A DNA stretch of 64,000 bases from Laedolimicola ammoniilytica (GTDB taxonomy: Bacteria; Bacillota; Clostridia; Lachnospirales; Lachnospiraceae), in contig NZ_JAOQKC010000005.1 in assembly GCF_025567165.1 (NCBI RefSeq), positions 1 through 64,000 of the forward strand, given 5' to 3'. Below, piece after piece: positions 44,625-53,432 of the stretch. The notes beneath the pieces are model-generated. The model was not told where the DNA came from. It was given only the letters and a program-made list of their open reading frames with translations, and made no database searches. Every line of letters begins with the position of its first letter. Within the stretch, counting starts at the first letter, position 1. Both the position numbers and the translations under genes were made by a program.

Positions 44625-45026
44625 ATGGCACAGATTTTTGTGTTCGGGCGCGTCATGAACGACCTCGTACCCAAAGAAAGCCAGTCCAAACAAAGCTATG
44701 TATGCTTTGATCTGATGGAACGCACCAAAAACTGGACGCAGTTCTATCAGGTGTGGGCCTGGGATGCAGATGTCACCCGGCTCATGCAATTCAAGGTCAA
44801 AAAAGGCAGTATGATCTGGCTTGCCGGCTCACAGCGGCTGGTAGATGTTCGCATGAAGGACGGCAAATTGGAAAAGAAACTGAAGGTCAGTCTAAATGAC
44901 TTCGGTTTTCTCCCCAAACAGCCCGCCGCGGCGAACAGACAAGAGAATGACCCGGACATTACGGCGGAACCCGCACTGCCTCCCGCGGAGGTATTGGACG
45001 GTGACCGTGAATCCCTGCCGGAGTAG
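44625..45026 (+). CDS. Single-stranded-DNA-binding-like (OB-fold) protein
   Basis: 133 residues from ATG 44625 after AAAGGAG. The pattern MAQIFVFGRVMNDLVPKES, YVCFDLMERTKNW, FYQVWAWDADVTRLMQFKVKKGSMIWLAGSQ fits an SSB-type OB fold, with an acidic Pro-rich tail as in SSBs but without the usual DDIPF tip. It probably coats transferred single strands or supports element replication. It sits after the structured leader and before a strong terminator, so it forms a single-gene unit. Confidence 0.7.
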   Translation: MAQIFVFGRVMNDLVPKESQSKQSYVCFDLMERTKNWTQFYQVWAWDADVTRLMQFKVKKGSMIWLAGSQRLVDVRMKDGKLEKKLKVSLNDFGFLPKQPAAANRQENDPDITAEPALPPAEVLDGDRESLPE

Positions 45027-45042
45027 TTTACTTCGGCTCCTA

Positions 45043-45104
45043 AGAGGGACCGTATCAAGTTTTTCAGAATGAAACTGAAAGCTTGGTGCGGTCCCTCTTT
45101 TTTT
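45043..45104 (+). terminator. Long intrinsic terminator after the ssb-like gene
   Basis: AAGAGGGACCG pairs with CGGTCCCTCTT; an inner ATCAAG/CTTGGT stem extends it; seven Ts follow. Confidence 0.88.
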
Positions 45105-45142
45105 GTTTTCCAACAAATTCAGAAAAAAGGATGGTATCAAAC

Positions 45143-45958
45143 ATGAATAATGACAGAGGACTTTTGAGTGGCAGCATCACGATCCTGATTGGTGCGGTCA
45201 TCGCAATTATGGCTCTCGTGCGCAGGCCCTGGCAGATCTGGCTGCTGCTGGGCGTTTTCACTCTCTGGGGACTGTGGGTAGTTTTGATCCTGCTTCTCCC
45301 CTATATGCAGCAGGCCCAACGGCGTCGCCAGCGTCAACAGCGCACCAGACAGCTCCATGCAGAAGGCATCCAAACACGAAGTTTTGAGATTCCTGACTTG
45401 GGCGGCACCAACTCCGATGACCTTCTGGTGCGCCACACCAACCATCGTATTCTGGCATATCTGCGCTCCGCTTATCCGCAAGCCACCTTCGAGTGGTGTG
45501 AAAAGCAGCCGGAGCAGCTGATCCGCAATGGCGGTACCGGCCGAATCCGTGTGTTTGGCATTGACGAGTTTGATCACGCCGATGTGACACTGGATCAGAA
45601 CGCCAATATCAAATGCGATATGGTCAAAATCGTTCCGCTGTCCAAGGTCGGCGGAGAAACTAACGAGGATGATGCAACACCTCCGAACAGGCAGCCTGTT
45701 GATCCCCGTATCTGGTATGAAACGCAAGGACGCTCTGTACTGGAAGCACTGATCTCCGACCTTAATTCCCGTGGGCACAGTAAACTGACGCTTCGGGAAG
45801 ACGGTGATATCTGCATTGAGCAGGGCGAAGATGCTGTTTCTCAGGAGCATCTGAACAACTTTCCCCAGAAGGTCTACTGGCCCCGTCTGGCAGAGGTTCT
45901 GGAAAGCAATGGTCTGGCCGCTGAAGTCACTGCCCAGGGCATTCAGGTGTCCTGGTAA
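45143..45958 (+). CDS. Membrane-anchored conserved hypothetical protein
   Basis: 271 residues from ATG 45143. Two N-terminal membrane spans (about 9-26 and 32-53), a basic Gln/Arg-rich stretch (QQAQRRRQRQQRTRQ), then a soluble domain of about 190 residues. No family or catalytic residues recognised. It may be a membrane-tethered DNA or protein binding factor of the element. Confidence 0.5.
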   Translation: MNNDRGLLSGSITILIGAVIAIMALVRRPWQIWLLLGVFTLWGLWVVLILLLPYMQQAQRRRQRQQRTRQLHAEGIQTRSFEIPDLGGTNSDDLLVRHTNHRILAYLRSAYPQATFEWCEKQPEQLIRNGGTGRIRVFGIDEFDHADVTLDQNANIKCDMVKIVPLSKVGGETNEDDATPPNRQPVDPRIWYETQGRSVLEALISDLNSRGHSKLTLREDGDICIEQGEDAVSQEHLNNFPQKVYWPRLAEVLESNGLAAEVTAQGIQVSW

Positions 45959-46003
45959 TGCTTCTGCTGCCAAGGAACACAGAGAAAGGAGTGAACTTGA
46001 CGA

Positions 46004-47077
46004 ATGAAATCAGGACTTACCATCGTGGAAATGGCACAGCAGATTGAACGCCAATCCAAACTCAAGCAAGACTATTTGCTTGATACCCGTCGGCTTCAAG
46101 TAGAACCTTTTGGTTCTCAACTTTATCTCCACACCTTTGATGACCACGATGACCCACTGGTGGAGCCACTGGAGATCAACCAGATCGCCCATCGGCAGAT
46201 CGGCACACATCTGAAGATTCCGGCTGCTTACTATGACCGTATGCTTTCCGATTATCCGGAACTGCTGGCGGAGAATGTGAATTCCTGGTTCCAGCGGGAA
46301 CCGACCCAGCGTATGGTCCGCACCCTGGATGGCACTGTACGGGCGTTTTTGAGCAACCGCTATCGCCGCATTGACAACCTGGACATTGCAGAAATCGTCC
46401 TTCCTGTCATTCAGCAAATGGAGGACGCCTATTTTGAAAGCTGCCAGATCACGGACAGCCGTATGTACATCAAGGTAGTCAACAAGCGGCTTGAAGCCGA
46501 AGTTGTACCCGGTGACATCGTGCAGTCCGGCGTTATCATCAGCAATAGTGAGGTTGGACTGGGTTCCGTCAACATCCAGCCTTTGGTCTATCGGCTGGTA
46601 TGCAGTAACGGCATGGTTGTCAACGATGCCCAGACTCGCCGTACTCACATCGGACGGGTCAATGAGGCAGACGAAAACTTCCAACTGTTCTCACAGGAGA
46701 CATTGGCCGCTGATGACCACGCATTTGCCATGAAGATCAAGGATACCGTGATGGCCGCCGTGGATGAAACACGGTTTACACGGGTAGTCGGCATGATGCG
46801 TGAAGCCACAACCGTCCAGATGAATACCACTGATATTCCCAGTGTTGTCCGTCTGGCAAGCAAGGATTTCAATATCACCGAGGAAGAAAGCACCGGCGTT
46901 CTGCAGCGTCTGATTGAAGGCAAGGATCTGACCCTCTATGGGCTATCCAATGCCGTAACACGCTTTAGTCAGGATGTGGACAGCTATGACCGCGCCACTG
47001 CCCTGGAGGGGATCGGATACAATATCCTGTCCATGCCCCGGCAGCAGTGGAACCGTATCAATCAGATGGCCGCCTGA
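46004..47077 (+). CDS. DUF932 phage/plasmid-like protein
   Basis: 357 residues of the DUF932 family: VEPLEINQIAHRQIGTHLKIPAAYYDRML near residue 60, RTLDGTVRAFLSNRYRRIDNLDIAEIVLP near 110, RLVCSNGMVVND near 200. DUF932 proteins are common in plasmids, phages and ICEs; their role is unknown, with suggested links to replication or anti-defence. AAAGGAG lies slightly far (13 bases) from the ATG. Confidence 0.85.
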   Translation: MKSGLTIVEMAQQIERQSKLKQDYLLDTRRLQVEPFGSQLYLHTFDDHDDPLVEPLEINQIAHRQIGTHLKIPAAYYDRMLSDYPELLAENVNSWFQREPTQRMVRTLDGTVRAFLSNRYRRIDNLDIAEIVLPVIQQMEDAYFESCQITDSRMYIKVVNKRLEAEVVPGDIVQSGVIISNSEVGLGSVNIQPLVYRLVCSNGMVVNDAQTRRTHIGRVNEADENFQLFSQETLAADDHAFAMKIKDTVMAAVDETRFTRVVGMMREATTVQMNTTDIPSVVRLASKDFNITEEESTGVLQRLIEGKDLTLYGLSNAVTRFSQDVDSYDRATALEGIGYNILSMPRQQWNRINQMAA

Positions 47078-47114
47078 CCATCTGCAACCATCACATTTTT
47101 AAGGAGGAACCACT

Positions 47115-47948
47115 ATGTATAATCAGAACAGCGATTTGATGAAACAGGAAAAATTCATGCTCCCCACTATGATCGAAAGCGATTTCAGCGCCGAGGAACT
47201 GGCCGAGGACGCCGATGGTCTGCAGATGAGCTTTCCGCGTGTCAAGATTCCCGCCGGCGGCACACTCCAGTTCGAGATGCCGTCCGATGATCCGGACAAT
47301 CCTGACTATGAAAAGACTCTGGTAGGCGTCATTCTGCATAGCCACGCCACCTGCGCCTACTGGCCGGCCGGCAGCGAGTACGATGACGATACCACGCCGC
47401 TTTGTTCTTCTGCGGATGGCAAGATCGGCATCGGTACACCCGGCGGTGCCTGCGCCACCTGCGCAATGAACCGCTTTGGTTCTGCACCTGATGGCAGCAA
47501 GGGAAAAGCCTGCAAAAATATGCGTATACTCTACCTGCTCCGCAGTGGAGAGTACATGCCTCTGCAGATAAATCTGCCCCCCACCAGCATCAAACCTTTC
47601 AAAGACTTTTTGAATCGAGCTTTTATGTTCCGCTGCCGCGCCACCTGCGGAAGCATCGTGCAGATTGGTCTCAAGCGTGAGAACAACGGCACCAATGACT
47701 ACAGTGTTGCTACCTTCAAACTGCTGCAGGATTTCCAGGGCGAGGAACTGGCTCAGATCCGGGCTTACGCCAACAGTTTTAAGGAGCAGATCAAACTCCT
47801 GCTCCAACAGCGTACCGAAATCACTGAGGAGCAGCGCGACACCGGCTGCGATTATGTAATCGAGCCTGGCGCCATGACCAACGAGCCGGCAGACGGTCAC
47901 TATACTGTCAGCCAGATCAATGGTGACTGCGAGCAGCTGCCCGCATAA
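47115..47948 (+). CDS. Conserved hypothetical protein with a Cys cluster
   Basis: 277 residues after AAGGAGGAACCACT. A central cluster GGACATCAMNRFG near residue 117 with other cysteines (ATCAYWPAG, CKNMR) suggests a metal site. The middle, KGKACKNMRILYLLRSGEYMPLQINLPPTSIKPFKDF, resembles phage/plasmid ssDNA-annealing-associated proteins, but that is only an impression. It follows DUF932 closely and ends at a terminator. Confidence 0.5.
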   Translation: MYNQNSDLMKQEKFMLPTMIESDFSAEELAEDADGLQMSFPRVKIPAGGTLQFEMPSDDPDNPDYEKTLVGVILHSHATCAYWPAGSEYDDDTTPLCSSADGKIGIGTPGGACATCAMNRFGSAPDGSKGKACKNMRILYLLRSGEYMPLQINLPPTSIKPFKDFLNRAFMFRCRATCGSIVQIGLKRENNGTNDYSVATFKLLQDFQGEELAQIRAYANSFKEQIKLLLQQRTEITEEQRDTGCDYVIEPGAMTNEPADGHYTVSQINGDCEQLPA

Positions 47949-47987
47949 GTATCTTGATGTGACCTGCGCCACATGACACATGAACAA

Positions 47988-48032
47988 AGGGATGCCTTCG
48001 GTTGAACACACCGGAGGTATCCCTCTTTTTTT
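47988..48032 (+). terminator. Intrinsic terminator
   Basis: AGGGATGCCTTCGGT pairs with ACCGGAGGTATCCCT with two mismatched positions; a run of Ts follows. Confidence 0.82.
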
Positions 48033-48051
48033 ATTTAAGGAGGAAAATACA

Positions 48052-48591
48052 ATGTTATGTGAAGTACCATTAACCAAAGAACAACAGGCATTTGCCACCG
48101 CCCATCATAGCCTGGTCTATAAGTTTCTGAACGAAAACCGGTTGCCAGAAGATGAATTTTACGATGTAGTCATTTTCGGCTATCTGAAAGCCGTTCGGGA
48201 TTACTTTTCTGATCTCACCGCACAACAGTTCACTTTTTCCACCATCGCTAATCGGAGAATGAAATTCTGCTTATTCGATTACTTCCGTACCCAGGAGCGC
48301 CGCAAGCGCAATATGGAGGTTCTCAGTATTCATGTCGGATTATATCCTGATGGTGCACCTTTAGAAGATACCATTCCTGCCCATGACCCAATCATGCAGC
48401 AGTTGGAAATGGATCTTCTGCTCCACGAACTGGCCGGCAGAGTATCCAAGCAGCAAATGGATATTGTGCATCTGAAACAGGGCGGCTATGGTATCCGTGA
48501 GATTGCCCGCACCCAGAAGGTTCCTATGCGGCGCATTAAAGAGCTTCTGGCCGAAGTCCATGATGTGCTGTTGGACATTTGCTATGGGTAA
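48052..48591 (+). CDS. Sigma-70-family-like factor
   Basis: 179 residues from ATG 48052 after AAGGAGG. Region-2-like sequence (EFYDVVIFGYLKAVRDYFSD, FSTIANRRMKFCLFDYFRTQERRKR) and a C-terminal helix-turn-helix (GYGIREIARTQKVPMRRIKELLAEV) are visible. Like the protein at 41752, it is probably an element-specific sigma factor. Confidence 0.7.
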   Translation: MLCEVPLTKEQQAFATAHHSLVYKFLNENRLPEDEFYDVVIFGYLKAVRDYFSDLTAQQFTFSTIANRRMKFCLFDYFRTQERRKRNMEVLSIHVGLYPDGAPLEDTIPAHDPIMQQLEMDLLLHELAGRVSKQQMDIVHLKQGGYGIREIARTQKVPMRRIKELLAEVHDVLLDICYG

Positions 48592-48654
48592 ACCCATTAC
48601 AGATACGAAATACCCTTACATCCACATTTTCAAAAAGATTGGAGGTCAAACCGA

Positions 48655-48900
48655 ATGAAGAAAGAAAAGAAACAGATCGTTTTGAATGGTTCTCTGCTAC
48701 GTCCACTGTCTGTTGGGCGGGGTGCGCTTCTGCACGCCGGAGGAAACATCTACCACACTTCGCGTGTGGTGGCGATTCTGGAGGAGTCGGAGGATTGCGT
48801 CCGTTTTGAAACGCAGAACTCCCACTACCATCTGTCCATGTCCCCTTTTCCGCTGGCGGCTGTCAGTCCGCTCCCTGTGAGATTGGCCGCATGTGCGTGA
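48655..48900 (+). CDS. Small conserved hypothetical protein
   Basis: 81 residues with GGAGGTC upstream. Basic start, then ALLHAGGNIYHTSRVVAILEESEDCVRFETQNSHYHL, a compact beta-rich pattern. Unknown family; short size and lack of cysteine pairs give no functional clue. Confidence 0.45.
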   Translation: MKKEKKQIVLNGSLLRPLSVGRGALLHAGGNIYHTSRVVAILEESEDCVRFETQNSHYHLSMSPFPLAAVSPLPVRLAACA

Positions 48901-49004
48901 AGGGACTGTAAATGGATTGGAACAGCCGGCTCCCGCTGACTATTCCACAAGTTCTGGCCGTGGCGGATACCATTCCGTCACGGCTCTTTTTATGGAGGAA
49001 CAAA

Positions 49005-49688
49005 ATGAACGAAGAAATCATGAATGAAATTCAACCAGTCCGCCCCAAAGACCAGTTTACCTTTTCCTGCCGTCAATGCGGGGCGTGCTGCCGCAATATC
49101 GAAGGCTGTGTAATGGTGGAGAGTCTGGACGCCTACCGCCTGGCTCGCTATCTCCGAACAAAAGGTGAGCCCATTGAAGGAATAGAGGATTTCCTGTTCC
49201 GCTACTGCGAACCGGAACCACTGACCGAAGAAGGCTTCCCTATCTATATGCTCAAGACAAAAGCCCCAAACGGCCCCTGTATCTTCCTTATGGATGGGCG
49301 CTGTTCCGTCTACCCTGCCCGTACCCGTACCTGCCGTATCTATCCTCTTACCGTAGGTCCAGGGGAGCGTGGCCGTGATTTTGAATACTGCCTGTGTCTG
49401 GACCGGCACCGGAGCCACTTTACCGGCAGCCGGGTATCCGTCAAGGACTGGTTGTATCAGAATTTTAAGAGGGAAGACAAAGAATATGTAAAGCGGGAAT
49501 ATGAGATCGCCACCGAACTGGGCAAACTGATGCGCGCCATTGACCCTGACATGCGGCAGGGCATTGTATTCAAGGTGATCTACTACCGCTATTACAATTT
49601 TGATTTAGACCAGCCTTTTCAACCTCAGTATGAGCAGAATAACCGGCACCTGTTAGCAGACCTGCACCGGATTGCCAGGGAACAGTAA
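49005..49688 (+). CDS. YkgJ-family cysteine-cluster protein
   Basis: 227 residues from ATG 49005 after GGAGGAACAAA. The cluster CRQCGACCRNIEGC near residue 19, then GRCSVYPARTRTCRIYPL near 100 and CLCLDRH near 128, is the YkgJ-type (UPF0153) zinc- or Fe-S-binding pattern. Function in mobile elements is unknown. It is followed by coupled small genes. Confidence 0.82.
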   Translation: MNEEIMNEIQPVRPKDQFTFSCRQCGACCRNIEGCVMVESLDAYRLARYLRTKGEPIEGIEDFLFRYCEPEPLTEEGFPIYMLKTKAPNGPCIFLMDGRCSVYPARTRTCRIYPLTVGPGERGRDFEYCLCLDRHRSHFTGSRVSVKDWLYQNFKREDKEYVKREYEIATELGKLMRAIDPDMRQGIVFKVIYYRYYNFDLDQPFQPQYEQNNRHLLADLHRIAREQ

Positions 49689-49723
49689 AAGGCAAATGGC
49701 TTTTAGAAAGGGGGCCTCATTTT

Positions 49724-50152
49724 ATGAATTTACACGAAACAGCAATGGGGCAAAGATTTTTTAATGTTCAGCTCCCTGCACTGATCAACACACTCAAAGA
49801 TATTGCGGCGGCGCTTTCCCGCCCTGCACCATCTGCTATATCCTTTCCGGCAGACCCACGCTTTCTCACTTCGCTCTATTATGGCGAATATGAAGCAGAT
49901 GTGTTCAAGCTTGATAAACGCCTCACACCTTTTAATCAGGCAGTACAACAGAAAGAAAAAGCTCTGCTCCCGCTGCTCTCCAACGAGGCATCCATCGCTT
50001 TTGAACAGTATCAGACTGCGGTACAATGCCGCAATTCTGCTGTATTGGAGCAGGCATACGCCTCTGGTTACCGTACCGCTGTGCAGATGTTTGCGGCAGG
50101 CTTAGGCCCACAGCCGCCAATACCGGAACATGAGGAGGATAGCAATGGATGA
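49724..50152 (+). CDS. Conserved hypothetical helical protein
   Basis: 142 residues after AGAAAGGGGG. Predominantly helical with a Glu/Asp-rich C-terminal tail. No known family. It overlaps the next gene by eight bases, so both are translated together. Confidence 0.5.
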   Translation: MNLHETAMGQRFFNVQLPALINTLKDIAAALSRPAPSAISFPADPRFLTSLYYGEYEADVFKLDKRLTPFNQAVQQKEKALLPLLSNEASIAFEQYQTAVQCRNSAVLEQAYASGYRTAVQMFAAGLGPQPPIPEHEEDSNG

Positions 50153-50630
50153 GAACAGACTGCCCGAACTGCCCCAGGAAGCTTTTCGGCCAATGATCGC
50201 ACAATCAGTCCAACTGGAACAGTTTTTGGGGGAAGAACTGATTTTTTGCTTTCGGGATCTTGATGGCGTCCATACCTTTACTACCTGCTATGGCGATATC
50301 TACAAAACAGTCAACGCACTGCGGGATTATGTCCGGCTTCTGGAATCGGTGTGCGATCAGTGGGAGCTGACTGGATTCCATCGTGCTACCTATGAGTACC
50401 ATGCAGAAAAGCTACGTAAAATTGCGGACAAGCTGCAAGCTGGTATCGGCTACGACTATGACAAAGCCGTGGAACGATGCAAAAGAAAACGAGCCCAAAA
50501 GTCCCACAGCAGCGATGTCGGGGAAGATGCCCTTCTGCTGACGGTACGGGCTGCCGACAAGTCCACTGACAATGAAAAGGAGGCTGCGCCTTATGAGGAA
50601 GATACCCCTTGGGAACCTGAACTCGAATAA
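50145..50630 (+). CDS. Conserved hypothetical protein
   Basis: 161 residues from ATG 50145 after GAGGAGG. A helical body (VNALRDYVRLLESVCDQWELTGFHRATYEYHAEKLRKIADKLQ) precedes a Lys/Arg-rich patch (KRKRAQKS) and an acidic tail. Function unknown. The end overlaps a possible small basic gene in another frame. Confidence 0.5.
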   Translation: MDENRLPELPQEAFRPMIAQSVQLEQFLGEELIFCFRDLDGVHTFTTCYGDIYKTVNALRDYVRLLESVCDQWELTGFHRATYEYHAEKLRKIADKLQAGIGYDYDKAVERCKRKRAQKSHSSDVGEDALLLTVRAADKSTDNEKEAAPYEEDTPWEPELE

Positions 50631-50775
50631 CCCTATAAAAACATCTGTTAAAAAGTATCATGCAAACGTTGCCCGGCAATCTTCCAGAGAACGGAACCGA
50701 TTGCTGGCCTGCAAGAGCTTTGCGTTTACCCACGCCAATGTGCATGAGCACTGCCGCCACTTCCGGCGCGGATAA
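50593..50775 (+). CDS. Possible overlapping small basic protein (60 residues)
   Basis: ATG at 50593 is eight bases after AAAAGGAGG and opens a 60-codon frame rich in Arg/Lys/His (KKYHANVARQSSRERNRLL, FTHANVHEHCRHFRRG). It overlaps the last 38 bases of the preceding gene in another frame. The ribosome site supports expression; no family is known. Confidence 0.4.
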   Translation: MRKIPLGNLNSNNPIKTSVKKYHANVARQSSRERNRLLACKSFAFTHANVHEHCRHFRRG

Positions 50776-50805
50776 CCGCCCGGAAGTTACCCACGGAGGA
50801 TGCCT

Positions 50806-51345
50806 ATGGAACGAGATGAACTACGCACCACTTTAGTGAACCATCTGGAAACCCTGCGGCGCAATCTGCAGGTCGTATCCATGGAGGTGCTGAAAACCAA
50901 GTACAAAAAACCATTTGATGCCTTGCGGCAAGACATCTGTAAAGCCGCTACCGCCTATACCCGCTTTCTGGTATTTGACGGTATGCGGATCAAACACAAA
51001 TACTTTGATGAGGCCGTACCCTATATAGATGCAGCTGTGAAGCAAACCAAGCGGCTCAAACAGATCTCAGATGCTGCCTTTCAGCGCCAGGATATTGACG
51101 AGATCGAATCCCTCGCCCTTGCCCTGCGCAAAGAGATAGAAGCAGCTCTGCAGCCCTTCTATATGGGACATATGTGCCTTTATGTGACGCCGGAATGCTT
51201 TGACGACCCGCCCAAGACGCCGGAAGTCTACAACGATGCAACCGCCTGCGTCTGGCGGGATGGTACATGGCAGCTTCTGGAGGATACCAGCAACGGGTTC
51301 CTACTCTTTGTTCAATCCAAATCCAAGGAGGAAGCTGCCGCATGA
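50806..51345 (+). CDS. Conserved hypothetical helical protein
   Basis: 179 residues from ATG 50806 after GGAGG. Largely helical; C-terminal part WRDGTWQLLEDTSNGFLLFVQSKS may form a beta hairpin. Unknown family. It overlaps the next gene by ATGA. Confidence 0.5.
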   Translation: MERDELRTTLVNHLETLRRNLQVVSMEVLKTKYKKPFDALRQDICKAATAYTRFLVFDGMRIKHKYFDEAVPYIDAAVKQTKRLKQISDAAFQRQDIDEIESLALALRKEIEAALQPFYMGHMCLYVTPECFDDPPKTPEVYNDATACVWRDGTWQLLEDTSNGFLLFVQSKSKEEAAA

Positions 51346-51887
51346 AAAATACATCTCAGCAATATCTAAACAGCGAAGCACACGGTTATCTCATGGAGGC
51401 CAAAGCCTGCAAGCTTTTGCTCAAAGACTTGGAGCGCATCCGCGCCAAGCTCAAGCGGCACATCGAAAAGGAAGCCGCAGACCGCGAGGCAGAATTTGAA
51501 GCAGCTATGCAATACCATAGCGAAAGCGACATCCAGGAAGCCTACGGCTGGGAATTCATCAGCGAACAGCAATATGAGCGCTATCTGGAATTGTTTCGTC
51601 AGGGACGCAAAGCACTTGACGAACACAGCCCCACTGTTACAGAACTGGCTCTCTCCATCCTGAACCGCATCTTTCTGGATATTGATAGGGACTGCCGCCA
51701 ATGCGAGTTTGAAGCCCTGTCACCGGAAGAACAGCTTGCCGAGTTGAAGCGTGCTGAAGAATCCAGACAGGCATGGAAGCAGTATATCGCCAGTCTGAAA
51801 GAAATGGTCGGCTCTATGACTGGAAAGACCAATGACCACACTGCGTCAAAAAATGCAGCAACTATACACAAGGAGGATGCAAAATGA
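51342..51887 (+). CDS. Coiled-coil conserved hypothetical protein
   Basis: 181 residues starting in an ATGA overlap, with AAGGAGGAAGC upstream. A coiled-coil stretch near residues 25-50 (KDLERIRAKLKRHIEKEAADREAEFE) is clear. No catalytic motif. Also coupled by ATGA to the following gene. Confidence 0.5.
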   Translation: MKNTSQQYLNSEAHGYLMEAKACKLLLKDLERIRAKLKRHIEKEAADREAEFEAAMQYHSESDIQEAYGWEFISEQQYERYLELFRQGRKALDEHSPTVTELALSILNRIFLDIDRDCRQCEFEALSPEEQLAELKRAEESRQAWKQYIASLKEMVGSMTGKTNDHTASKNAATIHKEDAK

Positions 51888-52984
51888 AAATTCGCGAAGA
51901 TCGTTCTCATATGAATATTGATACCAGATGGTTTGAAAAAGGCTATGCCAAAGAAGATGTCCACTCCCTGCGCCTGCAGTCCCTATGCACCGAAGCAGAG
52001 GCCGCAGCCAACAAACAGTTTTATGACAGTCACACCTGCGAAGAATGGGAACAATATATCCGTCAGGCAAGTTTGGAGAGCAGCGCAGCAATGAAACCCG
52101 TCATGGAAGCCATCGCACAGGACTTTGTCTGCTACCAGTATGACGAAAATATCCCTGTGTCCTATGGCAGCGACCGATGGGATCTGTACTTCTGGTGTAA
52201 TCCCTTTAGCGGCGCCGCAGACGCATCCGAACGGGATTTCTCGTACTTCACACTGACCTTTAACGAGCGTCAAACGCTGGAGAAACGGAAAAAAGTCTGT
52301 CAACAGGTACTGGATCTCCTATGCTCACGCTTTCAGGAGCATCCCAATCTCAATGTAGCCGTACAGTATTCCATATGGTTTGACCATCCAAAGATCCACG
52401 ATGCGGTGGAGCGCGCAAAGCCCCGTCTGCATGGCCTGCGCTGTATTCAGGACCAAAAGGAAGGAAAGCTGCTCCTGCAGGACGGTGCCCTGCTCTTCAA
52501 GCCAAAATACGCAAAGAAATATACCCGCACGCTGAGCCAGAGCCAGATTTTGTCCCTTAGTTGGGAACTGGGCGTAGAGGATGGAGAGCCTGATACTGAT
52601 ACTGATGCTGCACCTGTTACCTTGCCTTACAAGAAATTTGGTGCCACGCACCCCATCCAGCTGCAGGTGACTTCCTACCTGAATGGAAACCTTGCCATAC
52701 AAATGGTGACATGGGAAAGCGGTGACCCGGAACCCTGGGCGACTCTCACCGTCAACCTGCCCGGTCAGCGGCAAAAAGACCATGCCTTTATCGACACCAA
52801 TGCCGATTCGGAATTTCCCACCTGGCTCATCCGACATGGTCTGGCTATCCCCACCGGCCGCACCATGCAGAGCGGGTTCTGCACCTATCCCGAATATCGT
52901 TTTCGTGCCAACCGGCTGCAGGAACTGGATCCGGAAGGGTATGCAGGCTACCTGAAAAACTTTGAAAGGCGGTGCAGTGCATGA
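51884..52984 (+). CDS. Protein with C-terminal DUF4313-like domain
   Basis: 366 residues after AAGGAGG. The C-terminal about 125 residues (HPIQLQVTSYLNGNLAIQMVTWES, ATLTVNLPGQRQKDHAFIDTNADSEFPTWLIRHGLA) are DUF4313-like and clearly paralogous to the N-terminus of the protein at 53433. The N-terminal 240 residues form a separate domain without recognised family. ATGA overlap with the next gene. Confidence 0.65.
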   Translation: MKIREDRSHMNIDTRWFEKGYAKEDVHSLRLQSLCTEAEAAANKQFYDSHTCEEWEQYIRQASLESSAAMKPVMEAIAQDFVCYQYDENIPVSYGSDRWDLYFWCNPFSGAADASERDFSYFTLTFNERQTLEKRKKVCQQVLDLLCSRFQEHPNLNVAVQYSIWFDHPKIHDAVERAKPRLHGLRCIQDQKEGKLLLQDGALLFKPKYAKKYTRTLSQSQILSLSWELGVEDGEPDTDTDAAPVTLPYKKFGATHPIQLQVTSYLNGNLAIQMVTWESGDPEPWATLTVNLPGQRQKDHAFIDTNADSEFPTWLIRHGLAIPTGRTMQSGFCTYPEYRFRANRLQELDPEGYAGYLKNFERRCSA

Positions 52985-53304
52985 AATATAAGGCAGTTTA
53001 TGATGTACTGAATGAAAGGCGGCAGACAACCCCCGGTTTCTGTTACCATGACCGCAGCGGCTGGCGTGCTTACCCCCAGACCTATATGACCATGCAGCGC
53101 CCTTTATGGATTATCGCTGAAGATGCTGCCACGGGCAGGCGTCTGTGGATCACCCAGGAGGGCACCCGATTTAGCATTTCCATTCGAAGGATGGATGAAC
53201 AGCGGAATAACTATGGCCCTACCTATCGCATTACTTGTGAAAACAGGACAAAGCTGGCTCAGGTTCTGCGCTATCAGTTCGAGTCAAAGATTTTGGCTGT
53301 GTAG
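52981..53304 (+). CDS. Stand-alone paralogue of the C-terminal half of the 53433 protein
   Basis: 107 residues. FCYHDRSGWRAYPQ, RPLWIIAEDAATGRRLWITQEGTRF and the end KLAQVLRYQFESKI align with FSYTDYSGWRCLDG, LPLWIEASDPSHGRKFIFTQKGPAL and DLMTMFQDEL of the gene at 53433. Here the two domains are separate coupled genes (ATGA overlap), there they are fused. Function unknown. Confidence 0.6.
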   Translation: MKYKAVYDVLNERRQTTPGFCYHDRSGWRAYPQTYMTMQRPLWIIAEDAATGRRLWITQEGTRFSISIRRMDEQRNNYGPTYRITCENRTKLAQVLRYQFESKILAV

Positions 53305-53432
53305 CTGACGATGACCAGAGAGGAACTGCATTCCTCTCCCTGCTCCGGTTTCCTTGTCCGGAACACACACCAACAAGCACCGGCAATCTGCATTTTTGCA
53401 GGCGGCCGGTACTTCTTTGGAGGAAAACGCTT

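Noticed and set aside
44444..44710. Plus-strand frame across the structured leader of the ssb-like gene
   Set aside because: No ribosome site; it crosses the terminator and enters the ssb-like gene out of frame.
45137..45973. Minus-strand frame opposite the 45143 gene
   Set aside because: Almost exactly antisense to a plus-strand gene with the same length; no ribosome site.
47091..48098. Minus-strand frame of over 300 codons
   Set aside because: Covers the well-supported plus-strand gene at 47115 and crosses a terminator; no ribosome site or family.
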